In this document: positions 11,461 to 21,684 of the stretch, one piece after another
Position numbering within the stretch: position 1 is the stretch's first letter
Layout of the letters: each line of letters begins with the position of its first letter
Program-made: the position numbers and the translations under genes
Notes under the pieces: generated by a model
What the model saw: only the letters and a program-made list of their open reading frames with translations
Told to the model about the DNA's origin: nothing
Databases searched by the model: none
DNA from: Zygaena filipendulae
Taxonomy: Eukaryota; Arthropoda; Insecta; Lepidoptera; Zygaenidae
Direction: 5' to 3'
Assembly: GCA_907165275.2 (NCBI GenBank)
Contig: OU015649.1
Location: forward strand, 2,386,001 to 2,450,000
DNA length: 64,000 nt

Positions 11461-12432
11461 GCGACTTTGATTTATATGTATACGTACCTACCTACTGTGT
11501 AAAGATTATAGCCAAAACATTAAAATAGGGCCATAAATTTTATGTTTAAGAAATCAAAAGCAAGAAATACAAAACATCTTAAAATAAGAGAATATTATGA
11601 AATATAGTTTAAGTGAATATTTTTTCAGTATAGTCTCCTTAGATAACTCAGCTGATATTCGATCAGTCTTCAAACGCTTTGATAAATATAGTTCCCAATG
11701 TTTTAGGTCAAATTAGATCAATCAACTAAAACAAATGTAAAATTATTGTTTCATCTCCAAATAGGTCACAAATGACAACAGACAGGTATTGCGATACGAT
11801 TAACTACGAAAATTTTATGTTGGTGATAAATTTCGTTTTTAATTGTCTTTGCTGGTGAGAGACAGGCTATACTTACAGCCTGTTGGAACGGTTGAAATAG
11901 TATCTAATATATTTCTATTGCACAAACTCGTCTTCATGATTTTTGAGATCTAGTCAAAAAGTACTTGTCAAAAAAGAATTCCCATTTTTCGTGTGCGACG
12001 AGAAAATATTCACCGAAAATCAAAAGAAGATCTCTTCGCTCCTATCAATTTAATAGTAAACATCTTGCACTTGACTCTGCAGTGAAATCCGCTGAAAGAT
12101 AAGAAATTACTAAGTTCCTTTCGTTTCCTCAAAATACTCTCGGAATGTTATTGTTTCTTTCTTTCTTTCTTCTTCTTATGGACTTTCGCATATACCTAAT
12201 TGCATTTACCCAGTTTCAAGTAAAATTAATTAGATCAATGTAGGTATTTTCTATTAAATTGCTTCGTTGTACGGTTTGAAATTGCAAGCCACGGTACTAT
12301 TATAGATTGCAAGAACTATCTCGGAGCTCTTGGAGGAAACCGAAGAAATCAGCTCGAAATGTCATATATCTTCTTGAGCACATAAAAAAATATTTTCCAA
12401 TACAGCATCTTATAACACAACAATAGTACATT
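11461..12432. other. No gene or repeat recognised
   Basis: Mixed AT-rich sequence with ttctttctttctttcttctt near 12150. Confidence 0.45.
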
Positions 12433-12546
12433 GTTATCCTAGGGGTGAAAGTAACTTATTTAGTCCCGAGACGGGGTTTGGCGCCCGAGCGTAGCGAGGG
12501 CGCCAATAGATCGAGGGACTAAATAAGTCTTTCTCCCGAGGGTAAC
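12433..12546. repeat. Large imperfect palindrome with nested perfect stems
   Basis: Outer arms GTTATCCTAGGGGTGAAAG / CTTTCTCCCGAGGGTAAC, middle arms ACTTATTTAGTCCC / GGGACTAAATAAGT (14 bp perfect), inner GGCGCCC / GGGCGCC around gagcgtagcga. Could form a cruciform or an RNA hairpin. It may be a foldback element. Confidence 0.75.
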
Positions 12547-12577
12547 ACTGTGCTTTTCATTACGAATGCAAGGAAAG

Positions 12578-12821
12578 TCAAAATAAAAATAGGAATTAGC
12601 TAAAGAAAAAATGAGTGAAGATCGGATAGTCGCTTGACACTTTCCCACCTATTTCTTTTTCTTTGGCCGGCTAGCTATTCAGCCAGCATTTTTTATTTAC
12701 ATTGTGGCGACCTAAAAAAAATATTATCTTTAATTATTAAGTATTAATTAAAGAAAATAAAAAAATATAAATAGGAATTAGCTTAAGAAAAAGTGAGTGA
12801 ATTTTATTTTAATTAATACCT
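12578..12821 (+). repeat. Diverged direct duplication
   Basis: ataggaattagctaaagaaa, aaatgagtgaa at about 12590 recurs as ataggaattagcttaagaaa, aagtgagtgaa at about 12770. Confidence 0.65.
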
Positions 12822-13149
12822 ACTTAAACTTTACGTTATTTCAATTTTACATCGCGCTGGCTGTATAGAAAGTTGAAACATGTTTCAATAGAAATGTGAA
12901 AATAGACCTAGTTTTTTTTTAATAATTTGACAGTTGTCAGTTGAAAGCGATTCTCCCTAGGGCTGAAAAGGGTTTCAACCCGCTTCTCAGGCAACTTCAG
13001 ACCTACTTTCCGAGTATGAGTAATGAAAAATCCATTTCGAACCTTATTTTTATCGACATGAAAATAAATGACCGAGCCGTCATCTTTGATTCCCGGCAAA
13101 AAACTCCAAATGTTATTGATTGTGTCGAAAGAACATGAAAGTTGGCAGA

Positions 13150-13166
13150 CGTGGTGGTGGTGGTGG
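13150..13166 (+). repeat. (GGT)n run
   Basis: Five GGT units inside gacgtggtggtggtggtgga. Confidence 0.85.
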
Positions 13167-13410
13167 ACTGTAGGTTTACAGTGACTGTGGACACAGACAG
13201 ACGTCGTAAGAATAACAATTAGTTACAGCATCAGCACGCATCCGCCGTAACTCTCGTTGTTGGTTACGACGCCATTATTCATCAGCTGTTTGAGTGCAAA
13301 CCGAGGTTTGACGGCAAATTTTCAAAGTAAAATTGTTACTATATTTTTTGATTACGATCTGGCTGCCATTTACATAATTAAGATATAATAAACATTGAGT
13401 CTATACTTAC

Positions 13411-13665
13411 ATTAATAAATAATAATAATAATCCACACCACAACACACAGATCTACTTGATTCCACAGTAAGCTATTATTAGCTTGTGTCGTGGAAACCA
13501 AGCAAACGTGGTATTATATACTACATAGAATTACTTATATATAATACTATAGATATATAAACACACCCAGACTGGAAAATGGAACCCTGTGTTCATCACA
13601 CAAAGTCCACCCTCACCCGGAATCGAACCCGGAACCCCTTGATTAGCGCCAACCGGGTCGTCAAC
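13411..13665 (-). mobile_element. tRNA-derived SINE (HaSE-like), full length
   Basis: On the minus strand: tRNA-like head with an A-box-like TTGGCGCTAATC (13641-13652) and B-box GGTTCGATTCC (13619-13629), then a body with TTGGTTTCCACGACACAAGC, then an (ATT)n tail (13411-13432). These RNA polymerase III promoter boxes define a SINE. The lepidopteran family name is from memory. No intact tRNA cloverleaf. Confidence 0.75.
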
Positions 13666-13908
13666 ATTAAAGAACAAAATCAAATTGCGGGCCGATGAAG
13701 ATAAAAACTATAACAAATTCGATCAATTTAAGCAAAAATATTGTTTAAAGCGCGCATTACGTAAAAGCTACTTGACGGATTGAAATTTAACTTATTTTTA
13801 CTTTTTATATCCACACATCAAAGAGTTCCCGATGGAGTTCCGAAAGTTACGAAAGCGTAAAAAAGTTAGGAAACACACATGAAAACAATTTCTTTAAATC
13901 ACATGATA

Positions 13909-14111
13909 TCCTAATAGGTATTATAGATGCGATAGTGAGTTTGTTTGTTTGTTACGCTTGTACGGCTTAACGGCTCAAGCTCAACCGATCATCTCGTGAT
14001 TTTGTATATACACGTTTTTAGAGGTACAGAGAAGGGACATAGGGTAGTTTTATCCCGGAATTCCCTCGGGAACTCCTAATCATCGCGGGTGAAACCGCGG
14101 GGAACAGCTAG
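13909..14111 (+). mobile_element. Helitron-type element
   Basis: TCCTAATAGGTATTATAGAT start, body cggctcaagctcaaccgatca, hairpin and CTAG end. 37 bases from an inverted neighbour copy. Confidence 0.75.
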
Positions 14112-14148
14112 TATTAATATAAAAGAATGCTAATTTGATTATATTATA

Positions 14149-14321
14149 CTAGCTGTGCCCCGCGGTTTCACCCGCGGGAATTCCGGGATGAAAAGTACCC
14201 TATGTCCTTCTCTGAGTATACCCCTGATAACGTGCATGCCAAATTTTTGCTTTGTTTTTGCGTGATTGAGTAACAAACATCCAAACATCCACACTTTCAC
14301 ATTTATAATACTTTAGTAGGA
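14149..14321 (-). mobile_element. Helitron-type element
   Basis: CTAGCTGTGCCCCGCGG ... tttataatactttagtagga, with A and T flanks. The 3' ends of this and the previous copy face each other. Confidence 0.78.
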
Positions 14322-14437
14322 TTCGTCGACTAGACTACTGCCTCTGATGGTGTCATTCATTGTGTCATTCTATCTGCCTGATATCAAAATACTCGACAGT
14401 GAAAATTTAAAAGAACAACACTCATAAGTTTTTCTAA

Positions 14438-14675
14438 CCGCCGCACTCAGAGTCGACTTTAATGATTACTTAGTTAAGTATAGATTTTTAAAACAAAATT
14501 GCCGTAATCAGAGACGTTCAGTAAATTAATGTTAATTGGCATTTAATGAGATGTAACAAATATTAGTTAAATGCCAATTAACATTAATTTATTAAACTTC
14601 TCTGATTGCGGCAGTTTTGTTTTAAAAATCTATACTTAACTAAGTAATCATTAAAGTCGACTCTGAGTGCGGCGG
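14438..14675. mobile_element. Foldback MITE with about 110-bp inverted repeats and TAA duplication (PIF/Harbinger-like)
   Basis: CCGCCGCACTCAGAGTCGAC at the left is matched by its exact reverse complement at the right. The arms continue for about 110 bases with only a handful of mismatches, leaving a very short loop (about 14557). TAA flanks both ends (14435-14437 and 14676-14678). A 3-bp TWA duplication is typical of PIF/Harbinger elements. No coding capacity. The transcript or single strand would form a long hairpin. Confidence 0.85.
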
Positions 14676-15154
14676 TAAATAACCAAACTACGAGTATCAT
14701 CTAACACGTGGGTAACGGATTAATGTTGCACGTTAACACACCTTGAGCACATAATAATAAGCAATTAGGTATGAGGGCGCCAAGCGAGATGTTGTAACAA
14801 GGTTACATGTATCTTGTTAGTAAATAATTAACCCTAATAGCTAGCAGACTACGCAGTTTCATTGAAATGGTCCGTAAAATCCTTTCATCCGAAGCCAGAG
14901 GTATAAATCCTTTCTTATTAAAAGGAGATAGGTCCGGACCCCTAGGTAAGATTAGTTTAAACTAATAATGGATAAAGTTCGTTCATGGTTCTGCCGGATG
15001 AAAATCTAATTATATACATAATTATGTAAATAACTTATTATCTAAGCCACATATGTACCTAATATTATAAGACAAATTTAAATGATGCTTATTTATTAAA
15101 GAGAAAAAAAGACAAGTGAGACAGTTTACATCTCATCTTAAAATCATATTATTA

Positions 15155-15328
15155 CTAGCTGTGCCCGCGATTTCATCCGCGGTAATTTCGGAGTTCCCGC
15201 GGGAATTCCGGGATAAAAACTATCCTATCTTTTAAGTTGGATCATATTATAAATGGTTACAAAATTTTATCAAAATCCGTTCAGTAGTTTCGGAGTACAT
15301 CGCGGACAAACAACGTGACACGTGATTT
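15155..15328 (-). mobile_element. Helitron-type element, 'cgtgacacgtgattt' subfamily
   Basis: CTAGCTGTGCCCGCG ... ttttaagttgga, ccgttcagtagtttcgga, gacacgtgattt. The same body occurs at 20355, 49173 and 49367. Confidence 0.72.
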
Positions 15329-15335
15329 GGACATT

Positions 15336-15459
15336 GATAAGCAAATTTTGAGTAAATCGTGTTTTAAAATTATAGCGCCATTTTCTGTCAACATTTTGTA
15401 TGTTCAATATTTAGTTACATACTTAAACAATGTAATAAGGTAAACACAAAATGCTTATC
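15336..15459 (-). mobile_element. GATAAGCAATA MITE, deleted copy
   Basis: An inverted match to the centre of 41666-41887 (aaaattatagcgccatttt ... caatgtaataaggtaaac), with GATAAGCA and TGCTTATC at the edges. Shorter than the full copy. Confidence 0.65.
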
Positions 15460-15562
15460 TGCATCCATTTATATGTTTTAAGATATTATGTCTTTTGGCG
15501 GTTGGGAAGCAGTCCCTCATTCATGCTTTTTTTAAAATTTATGTATGTTGTAACTATCCATG

Positions 15563-15690
15563 TGTTTATTTATTTATTTAATTATTTATTCTTTATTGTA
15601 CAGTGTGTACAAATGGCGAACTTAATGCCTTGCGGTATTCTCTACCAGGTAACCATTGGGTAGACAGAGAGATATAGAAGATGGGGTGTG
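15563..15690 (-). mobile_element. LINE 3' end with (TAAA)n tail
   Basis: Minus strand: gcaaggcattaagttcgcca, tttgtacacactgtacaata, aagaataa, then an AAATA-rich tail. Same family as 61222-61290. Confidence 0.7.
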
Positions 15691-15871
15691 CAAACAAAAC
15701 AATAATTAATATACTTAATACTAGACACTAATAATTAATAACTAAAACATAAAGATGCAATTTACTCACAATACATACTAAAACACATGCATATCCTACA
15801 CATACCGACACAATAAAATACATACACACATAGTTACATATAGTATATATATATACACACACATACACGTA

Positions 15872-15918
15872 CCATGTGTTGTGTCAAATAAAGTTCTTTC
15901 AATTCAATTCAATTCAAT
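15872..15918 (+). mobile_element. LINE/SINE 3' end with (AATTC)n tail
   Basis: catgtgttgtgtcaaataaa, gttctttc, then (AATTC) repeats. A second copy lies at 59605-59648. Confidence 0.65.
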
Positions 15919-15919
15919 A

Positions 15920-16088
15920 TGAATCCGAATGAAAGTTTGTTATAAAGTACACAACTCATCATCATGAAGTTTAGCGTGCACGTTATCAGGGGCACAGAAA
16001 AAGATACCTAGGGTGTAGGTAATATTTTTCATCCCGAAAAACTTCGAAATGCGATCGCGCGGGTGAAGTCTATGGGAACAGCAGCTGG
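15920..16088 (+). mobile_element. Helitron-type relic abutting the next copy
   Basis: catcatgaagttt, gttatcaggggcacagaaa and ttttcatcccg are family motifs. It ends CAGCTGG, a CTRR-like end, directly next to the TC of the next element. Confidence 0.55.
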
Positions 16089-16297
16089 TCTTACTAATTT
16101 ATAAAGAGGTAAAGTTTGTGAGTTTGTGGGTTTGTGACTTTATGACGTTGTAAGGGGGTAATCTCTGGATCGATATTGAAAATTCTTTCATTTATACGAA
16201 GCTACGATAGTCCTGAGTGACATTGGGCACGTTTTATCCCGAAATCCCTACGGGAACTCCGAAATTACCGCGGGCGAAACCGAAGGGGAACATATAG
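16089..16297 (+). mobile_element. Helitron-type element in a tandem run
   Basis: TCTTACTAATTTATAAAG start and ...gggaacatatag end. Immediately after it a further TCCTTACTAATTTGTATAAG start appears (16298), which the LTR-like element at 16372 interrupts. Confidence 0.65.
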
Positions 16298-16371
16298 TCC
16301 TTACTAATTTGTATAAGAAAATGAACAAAATAACTTACTCCCTCTCTTAATATTTATCTATTATATGTTAT

Positions 16372-16579
16372 TGTTGGGAGACTCGGCTCGGAGAGCGGCA
16401 ACACTACGGGCAGCGCCATGACAGCGGTCGGCGCGTGAGACGGAACTACGGAAGTAGTCGCTGTGTGCAAGTCATTCCGTCGCATCGTCGTTCGTCGAGA
16501 AGTGTTGTTATATTGGAAGTTTATCATTTTTGTCTGTTTTCATAATTTATTTGGAAATTGAAGAAGGCTTACCTAAAAT
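16372..16579 (+). repeat. Left 208-bp terminal direct repeat (putative 5' LTR)
   Basis: It matches 19251-19458 at every base I compared. It is GC-rich in the first 120 bases and AT-rich in the last 90. It starts with TG and ends ...CTTACCTAAAAT. Confidence 0.75.
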
Positions 16580-17852
16580 CAGAATTGGGATTGTCTCACG
16601 GACCACAAGTATTGGCATTCTGACGTGACAATTTAATATTTGTGTAACTACCCGTTACTTATGGTTTGTCATTTTTATTGGTAAGTTTCAAGTGTGATTA
16701 AAATTATTTAAAAATAGTTCTTCGTGTCTATTTTCTGTGTGATTGTGTGATTCTTATTAAGTTTTGAAGTACTTTTGTCGAGTCAAAAGATTGCGACAAT
16801 GTCAACGAAGTTCGCGTGATCGAACGTCTTTTAAAGTCTTGTACCATGTAATCGCAGCAATACCTACTGCTGTCATTCGTTTTCTGTGTCTATGTAAATA
16901 AGTAGGTACTAAGCTACTTTCTCGATCCCTTTCTGCCGGTTAAATGTGTTTCTCCAGGAGTTTAAACCCTGATGCAAACGTTGAGTGCGTGCTCCACGAG
17001 CGCAGGCGCCGCCGCGTCACTGAATCGCGACAGCGTTGCCGTTGCTCCGTGCCGGGGCTAACGGAGCGCCTCGCGGCGCGTTGCTTGGCGCGCGACAGTC
17101 TGGCGCCACTGCGATGGAGTTGCCTGGGAGCTGACTCAGGGCAAATCACATGTCCCACGGTGACAATACTGCGTTTGAGGTGCTGGATATGCTCTTAAGA
17201 GCTAATGATCGCCGCCTATTGAGTAAGAAGTATCTATTACTTTCTAGAAACCTACAATCACATCGGTCAATCGGTATTGACTGCCGATGCAAAATTCCAT
17301 CAATTTCACATTACACTTTGAATGATTTGGTTAAGGTAACTAAATATTTATGTTGTATTGTAAGTTACCCGAAGGAAGAGTATCACTTGTATGTTACTCA
17401 AAGAGTAAGCTACCAAAGTTAAAAAAAAAAGATGAAAACAAAATATTGAATGGATAAATTACATCTTAACAACTGTATTTCAAATAAACATGAAATGAAT
17501 ATTTGTGCCCATAGTAGACATATTGTCTGTCTGTATGTACCTACCTGTATTTTGTTGTTGTGTGATATTTTCTTTTAAATAAATTTCATCACAGATTTAT
17601 AAAGCTGCGTACACAAGAGTGTTGCTTTCAATGGTATGGGAACATCCATGTTAAATATATGTAGGTAGCATGAAAATTATCAAGTTTGTGTCTCCTATAT
17701 TTCTTATACCTAAGTATTTTATTGAAAAAGGAGTAGGTATGAGCTAATTAAGCTCATTCTAATAATAATTAGCAACTTATGTTTTTATTCATTGAAGGAA
17801 TATTTTGATGACTGAGCTTGACTCTTGTGATGAAATAATTTGTGATGAATTA

Positions 17853-17968
17853 CATGTTAAGTTTATGTAATCTGAAATGTAAATCTGATATCTAGATGTG
17901 AATTTAATGTTAAGTTTATGTAACCTGAAATGTGAATCCGATATCTAGATGTAAATCTAATGTTAAGC
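17853..17968 (+). repeat. Two-copy tandem repeat (about 58-bp unit)
   Basis: The unit containing ATGTTAAGTTTATGTAA, then ctgaaatgt and gatatctagatgt, occurs twice head-to-tail with a few substitutions, followed by a partial third. Confidence 0.75.
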
Positions 17969-18652
17969 CTCTATTCTTCTGAGTGTTAAGCTTAATGTTC
18001 ATCTGATGTATTTAAAAACATTAATCTGAGTAATGTAATGTTGTAGTTGAACTGAAATGTATTTATGTAGATGCCTAGTAATTTAATTACTAGTGCGTCC
18101 TAATATTTTTGGAACACCTGTAAAAGATAGCTAAGTCTTAAGCTCACTGTAACAATGTATAAGACTCTGTTGTGCTATGTTCACTTAGTAAGCATTAAAT
18201 ACTTGAATACTTTATGAGAAATGGTCAGGTTAGGCCGAGCTCAAGAAAGATCGAAGAACTTGTGAAATTACTTTAGCTTACTAAAGTTATGCAATTGTCA
18301 GTTCTACGACTTGCAGTTTACTCTTAGGATGGATATCTGAACCGAATGCTGGAACCAATTAGTGTCTGAAAGGAGTTCGACGTGGGACTCCAGTATGCAC
18401 ACGCCCGTACTGCCACGGACGTGCTGCTGCACCGCTACGCTATAGTGCGCTGGTACAAGTTGAGGCTGTGTGTTGTGTCTTGTGAGCGACATTACTGCGC
18501 CACCGTTCATCGTCGCTGTACAGATCGCGTCACAGCACGCCGTTGCGTCTGTGTCGGCGAAGCGAGCGTCACCGTCACCGCACTGTTTTGCATTTTGACT
18601 GTATGGCACTGAGGTCATCTTGAAGCCGACCTACGAGTGGGTCGCTACGTTC

Positions 18653-18733
18653 GATGGTGATGATGATGAAGATGAGGATAGCGATGACGATGAAGATGGA
18701 GATGATGATGAGGATGAAGATGATGCTGATGGT
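18653..18733 (+). repeat. GAT/GAA/GAG trinucleotide-rich tract
   Basis: A purine-rich imperfect triplet array. In one frame it would read as an Asp/Glu-rich run that ends at a TGA shortly afterwards. On the opposite strand it is ATC-rich. Confidence 0.8.
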
Positions 18734-18883
18734 TGTGGAATTCTTCGTTGAGCGAAGTGTTACCGGATCCTTGCCCAGGGTCGAAACCTTTTCGCTATGC
18801 GAAGAGTCGCTGTGGTACCTGATCACTACCCAGTGTGTGAAAGCTTTTCGGTAATGGCCTAGGCCGAAGAGTCGCTGAGTGCG

Positions 18884-18926
18884 ACTGTGAGAGTGTGCGA
18901 CCGTGCAACGAAGAGACTCTCACAGT
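18884..18926 (+). other. Hairpin with 11-bp perfect arms
   Basis: ACTGTGAGAGT (18884-18894) is the reverse complement of ACTCTCACAGT (18916-18926), with a 21-base loop and partial pairing further out. It lies in the 3' portion of the LTR-like element. Confidence 0.7.
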
Positions 18927-19250
18927 GCGGCTCAGTGTTGATTATTTTGCACGTGGTTGTAGATGTAGACGTAGATCTTGGTTTTATTTTGGTGTTGGTA
19001 ATTCGTGTGACGAATATTAATTTTGATGAATATAACTGAAACTAACCTAACTGTGTACTTAAAACCTTGTCACTTTTGTTGTATATGCGAACGTTGTTTA
19101 AATTTTGTTGCTAGCGATGATGACGAAATTGGATGCAGTCTAGAGACCCTTGTTAACCGATCTGTTACATGTACTGGATGTGCGAGACGAGTCTGATAAG
19201 ACCTTATCAGATTGATCCTGACGAGGACGTCAGGGTGTCAGGAGAGGCCG

Positions 19251-19458
19251 TGTTGGGAGACTCGGCTCGGAGAGCGGCAACACTACGGGCAGCGCCATGA
19301 CAGCGGTCGGCGCGTGAGACGGAACTACGGAAGTAGTCGCTGTGTGCAAGTCATTCCGTCGCATCGTCGTTCGTCGAGAAGTGTTGTTATATTGGAAGTT
19401 TATCATTTTTGTCTGTTTTCATAATTTATTTGGAAATTGAAGAAGGCTTACCTAAAAT
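19251..19458 (+). repeat. Right 208-bp terminal direct repeat (putative 3' LTR)
   Basis: It is identical to the left repeat and preceded by the purine-rich GTGTCAGGAGAGGCCG. Confidence 0.75.
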
Positions 19459-19699
19459 TATATTCATTATCTAGATTGAACTACTGAGCCGTTATGAAAG
19501 CTATAGAGCCGTTTACAATTTAGGATAAAAATGGTCTATCGTCGTCAATTTACTTCTTTGTGTACCGTATTTTCTTAGGGTTTCAGTGATGTTATTCCCT
19601 CAAGGGATGAAATGGGTGACACCCGCGCGGGGCGGCGGAAGGTCGTCGATGCGTCTGTTAGGTTATGCTAAATCGAATCTCACATCTACAATCGAGTAA

Positions 19700-19970
19700 C
19701 TTAGACTACATTTATTTTAGAAAAACATTGATCCGATTGTGATGAAACTTTGGCGAGTTGTTCTGCCTGCGTCTGCAAAGGTTCCCAATCCTGAGAAAGA
19801 GATGCAGCGGGAATTCCGAAATTCACGCGTGTGAATCTCCGAAACGGTTGGACCAATTTTGACGGGACTTTCACTGCTAATTAGCTGATGTTCTAAGGAG
19901 TAATTGAGGCTACTTTGTAGTTCCTGCGGGAATGCCGAAACTCACGCGGGTGAAACCGCGAGGTGCAGCC
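19700..19970 (+). mobile_element. Helitron-type element, mutated end
   Basis: Contains acgcgtgtgaatctccgaaacggttggacc, tttcactgctaattagctga and hairpin gcgggtgaaaccgcg. The terminal CTAG is lost. Same subfamily as 45770-46074. Confidence 0.6.
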
Positions 19971-20354
19971 AATTAATCAATGAATTGAGTCGCACGAACG
20001 CCATCCGAAGCCACTCGTGTCGGCAGCGGAACAGCACACGTGCAACCGTATAGCGAATTTACGACGACGCCATACGCTACGGCTTTTACGACGGCCACTC
20101 TCGTTAAAGAAACCGGCACAACAACAATTAATGTACGCACGATTGTTACGTACCGTACGAAAGAACCGAAGGGAATCGTAAAAGATAATATTATAGCATT
20201 TTTTTTTTATGTTATCCACCACGTTGTTTGTAGAGAGCATGACGTCGCGCGTCGCTAAGACGTACGGTCGGAATTAGTAATTCGAAAATTTATGGCGCGG
20301 AAACGGATCACCTATAGGTATGGCGGTTATTTTTACACGAAAATTATAAAAAGA
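19971..20354. other. GC-moderate stretch with overlapping short ORFs
   Basis: Overlapping plus- and minus-strand ORFs (72 and 87 codons) have no recognisable domain. Confidence 0.35.
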
Positions 20355-20579
20355 CTAGCTGTCCCCCGCGATTTCATCCGCGGTAATTTCGGAGTTCCCG
20401 CGGAGGTTGCGGGAAAAAAGTACTTTATGTCCTTCAGTTCCCGAGGGAATTCCGGGATAAAAATTATCCTATCTTTTAAGTTGGACCATATTATAAATAG
20501 TTACAAAATTTTATCAAAATCCGTTCAGTAGTTTCGGAGTCCATCGCGGACAAACAACGTGACACGTGATTTATATATC
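20355..20579 (-). mobile_element. Helitron-type element, 'cgtgacacgtgattt' subfamily
   Basis: Nearly identical to 49367-49600, including the insert gaggttgcgggaaaaaagta. Confidence 0.75.
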
Positions 20580-20770
20580 AACTTCGACTTTTGCGTATTT
20601 GCCATAATTATATGCAATACATCAGTAAGAAAATTAAAATTTCTGTATTGATTAGTTAAATGAATAAATGTTAATTTTATATTAGGATTCTTTTTATCGC
20701 CTATGTGCGCATATTACCGGATTATTGTCTGTATCTAGACACAAACACCTGAAAAGTAAAAAATAATCAT

Positions 20771-21100
20771 TGGGCATGTTGACTAATTTTTATTTTTTAG
20801 TCCGTCTTGTGGATTATTAAAAAATATTTGGCACATATTTTTTTTCTTTTTTTTACGTAATCAAAAAATAACGGCGATATATTGAGTTGAAATTTCGCGT
20901 GACGTCACTATTCTGACAGTTTGTATGGCAGTTTTAGCGGTTATTGACGTCACGACCCCCTCACCCTAAACTTTAATGCGCTTTATCTCTGTATATTTTA
21001 ATTTATTTAAAAAAGCAAAAAATACGTGTCTATTGTTTTTTTATTTTCTAACTGACGGACTAATTAGAATTTTGATTTTCAAAAGTAGTCCACATCCCCA
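20771..21100 (+). mobile_element. CRE-carrying MITE, copy 2
   Basis: TGGGCATGTTGACTA ... TAGTCCACATCCCCA ends, with TGACGTCA at 20900-20907 and 20945-20952. ATT on both sides of a GGGC...CCCC core could be a 3-bp target duplication. Confidence 0.8.
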
Positions 21101-21281
21101 TTATATGTGTGTGTTAATTCAGTCAAAGTCTACTACTACTTCAATTCCTGACAGTAGACGACAATTCGAATGTAAACAATGTATGTATAATCAGTGTTAA
21201 TTGTTATGTATCAACATATACCTAACTTTACAAAATTATTATGTCCATGTGGTCTAGTGTGTACTTAAATTTTATATTATA

Positions 21282-21684
21282 CTAGCTGTGCCCTGCGGTT
21301 TCACCCGCTGTAATTTCGGAGTTCCCGCGGGAACTCCGGAATAAAAGTACCCTATGTCCTTTTCTGTACCCATGAAAACGTGCATGCCAAATTTCATCCA
21401 AATCCATTCGGCCGTTTTTGCGTGAATGAGTAAACGTATGCGAGGATAAGAGCTCGAAAGCGAATTTTCATCCGACTTGCTTAAAATTTATCGTCACTGC
21501 TCAGCTCCTATGTGTCTTAGCGTTATGTTATACAGCCTATAATCTGCCCACGAGTATGGACTACAATCGTACTACCAAGTTTGATTAAAATCCTTTCAAT
21601 AGTTTTTGACCCATCCGTGCACATAGATACAGACAGACAGACAGACAAAAAATTTACTGATTGCATTTTTGGCATCAGTATAGA
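21282..21684 (-). mobile_element. Helitron-type element, chimeric long copy
   Basis: CTAGCTGTGCCCTGCGG at one end and tggcatcagtataga, followed by T, at the other. The first half matches the common body, the second half (tgtcttagcgttatgttata, cagacagacagacagac) a different one. Confidence 0.65.

Larger units (their letters stand above)
16580..19250 (+). other. Interior of the 16.4-19.5 kb LTR-like element, mostly non-coding
   Basis: GC-rich patches at about 16960-17150 and 18380-18620 carry only short ORFs (70-104 codons) on both strands with no recognisable domain. A minisatellite, an acidic codon tract and a hairpin are listed separately. A reading of about 46 codons ending near 18750 contains a run of Asp/Glu codons but has no ATG. 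It could be the decayed C-terminus of a lost ORF. Confidence 0.5.
16372..19458 (+). mobile_element. Non-autonomous LTR-like element with identical 208-bp terminal direct repeats
   Basis: Two identical 208-bp direct repeats (16372-16579 and 19251-19458), both starting TGTTGGGAGACTCGG, flank about 2.67 kb. A purine-rich AGGAGAGG just before the right repeat resembles a polypurine tract and sets plus orientation. TTAT occurs on both outer sides if the repeat is taken to end one base earlier, giving a possible 4-bp target duplication. The interior has no reverse transcriptase, protease or integrase reading frame, so it would be a LARD-type derivative needing enzymes in trans. Weak points: the repeat does not end in CA and I could not assign a primer-binding site. 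The alternative is a local duplication. Confidence 0.65.

Noticed and set aside
13600..13665. tRNA gene
   Set aside because: A and B boxes are present but no complete cloverleaf or acceptor pairing can be formed. Fits a SINE head.
18304..18618. Overlapping 104-codon (minus) and 76-codon (plus) ORFs in a GC-rich patch
   Set aside because: Both strands are open over the same GC-rich DNA within a non-autonomous element. No motif supports either.
16372..19458. Autonomous BEL/Pao or gypsy element
   Set aside because: LTR-like repeats resemble such elements, but no protease, RT or integrase motif is readable in any frame.
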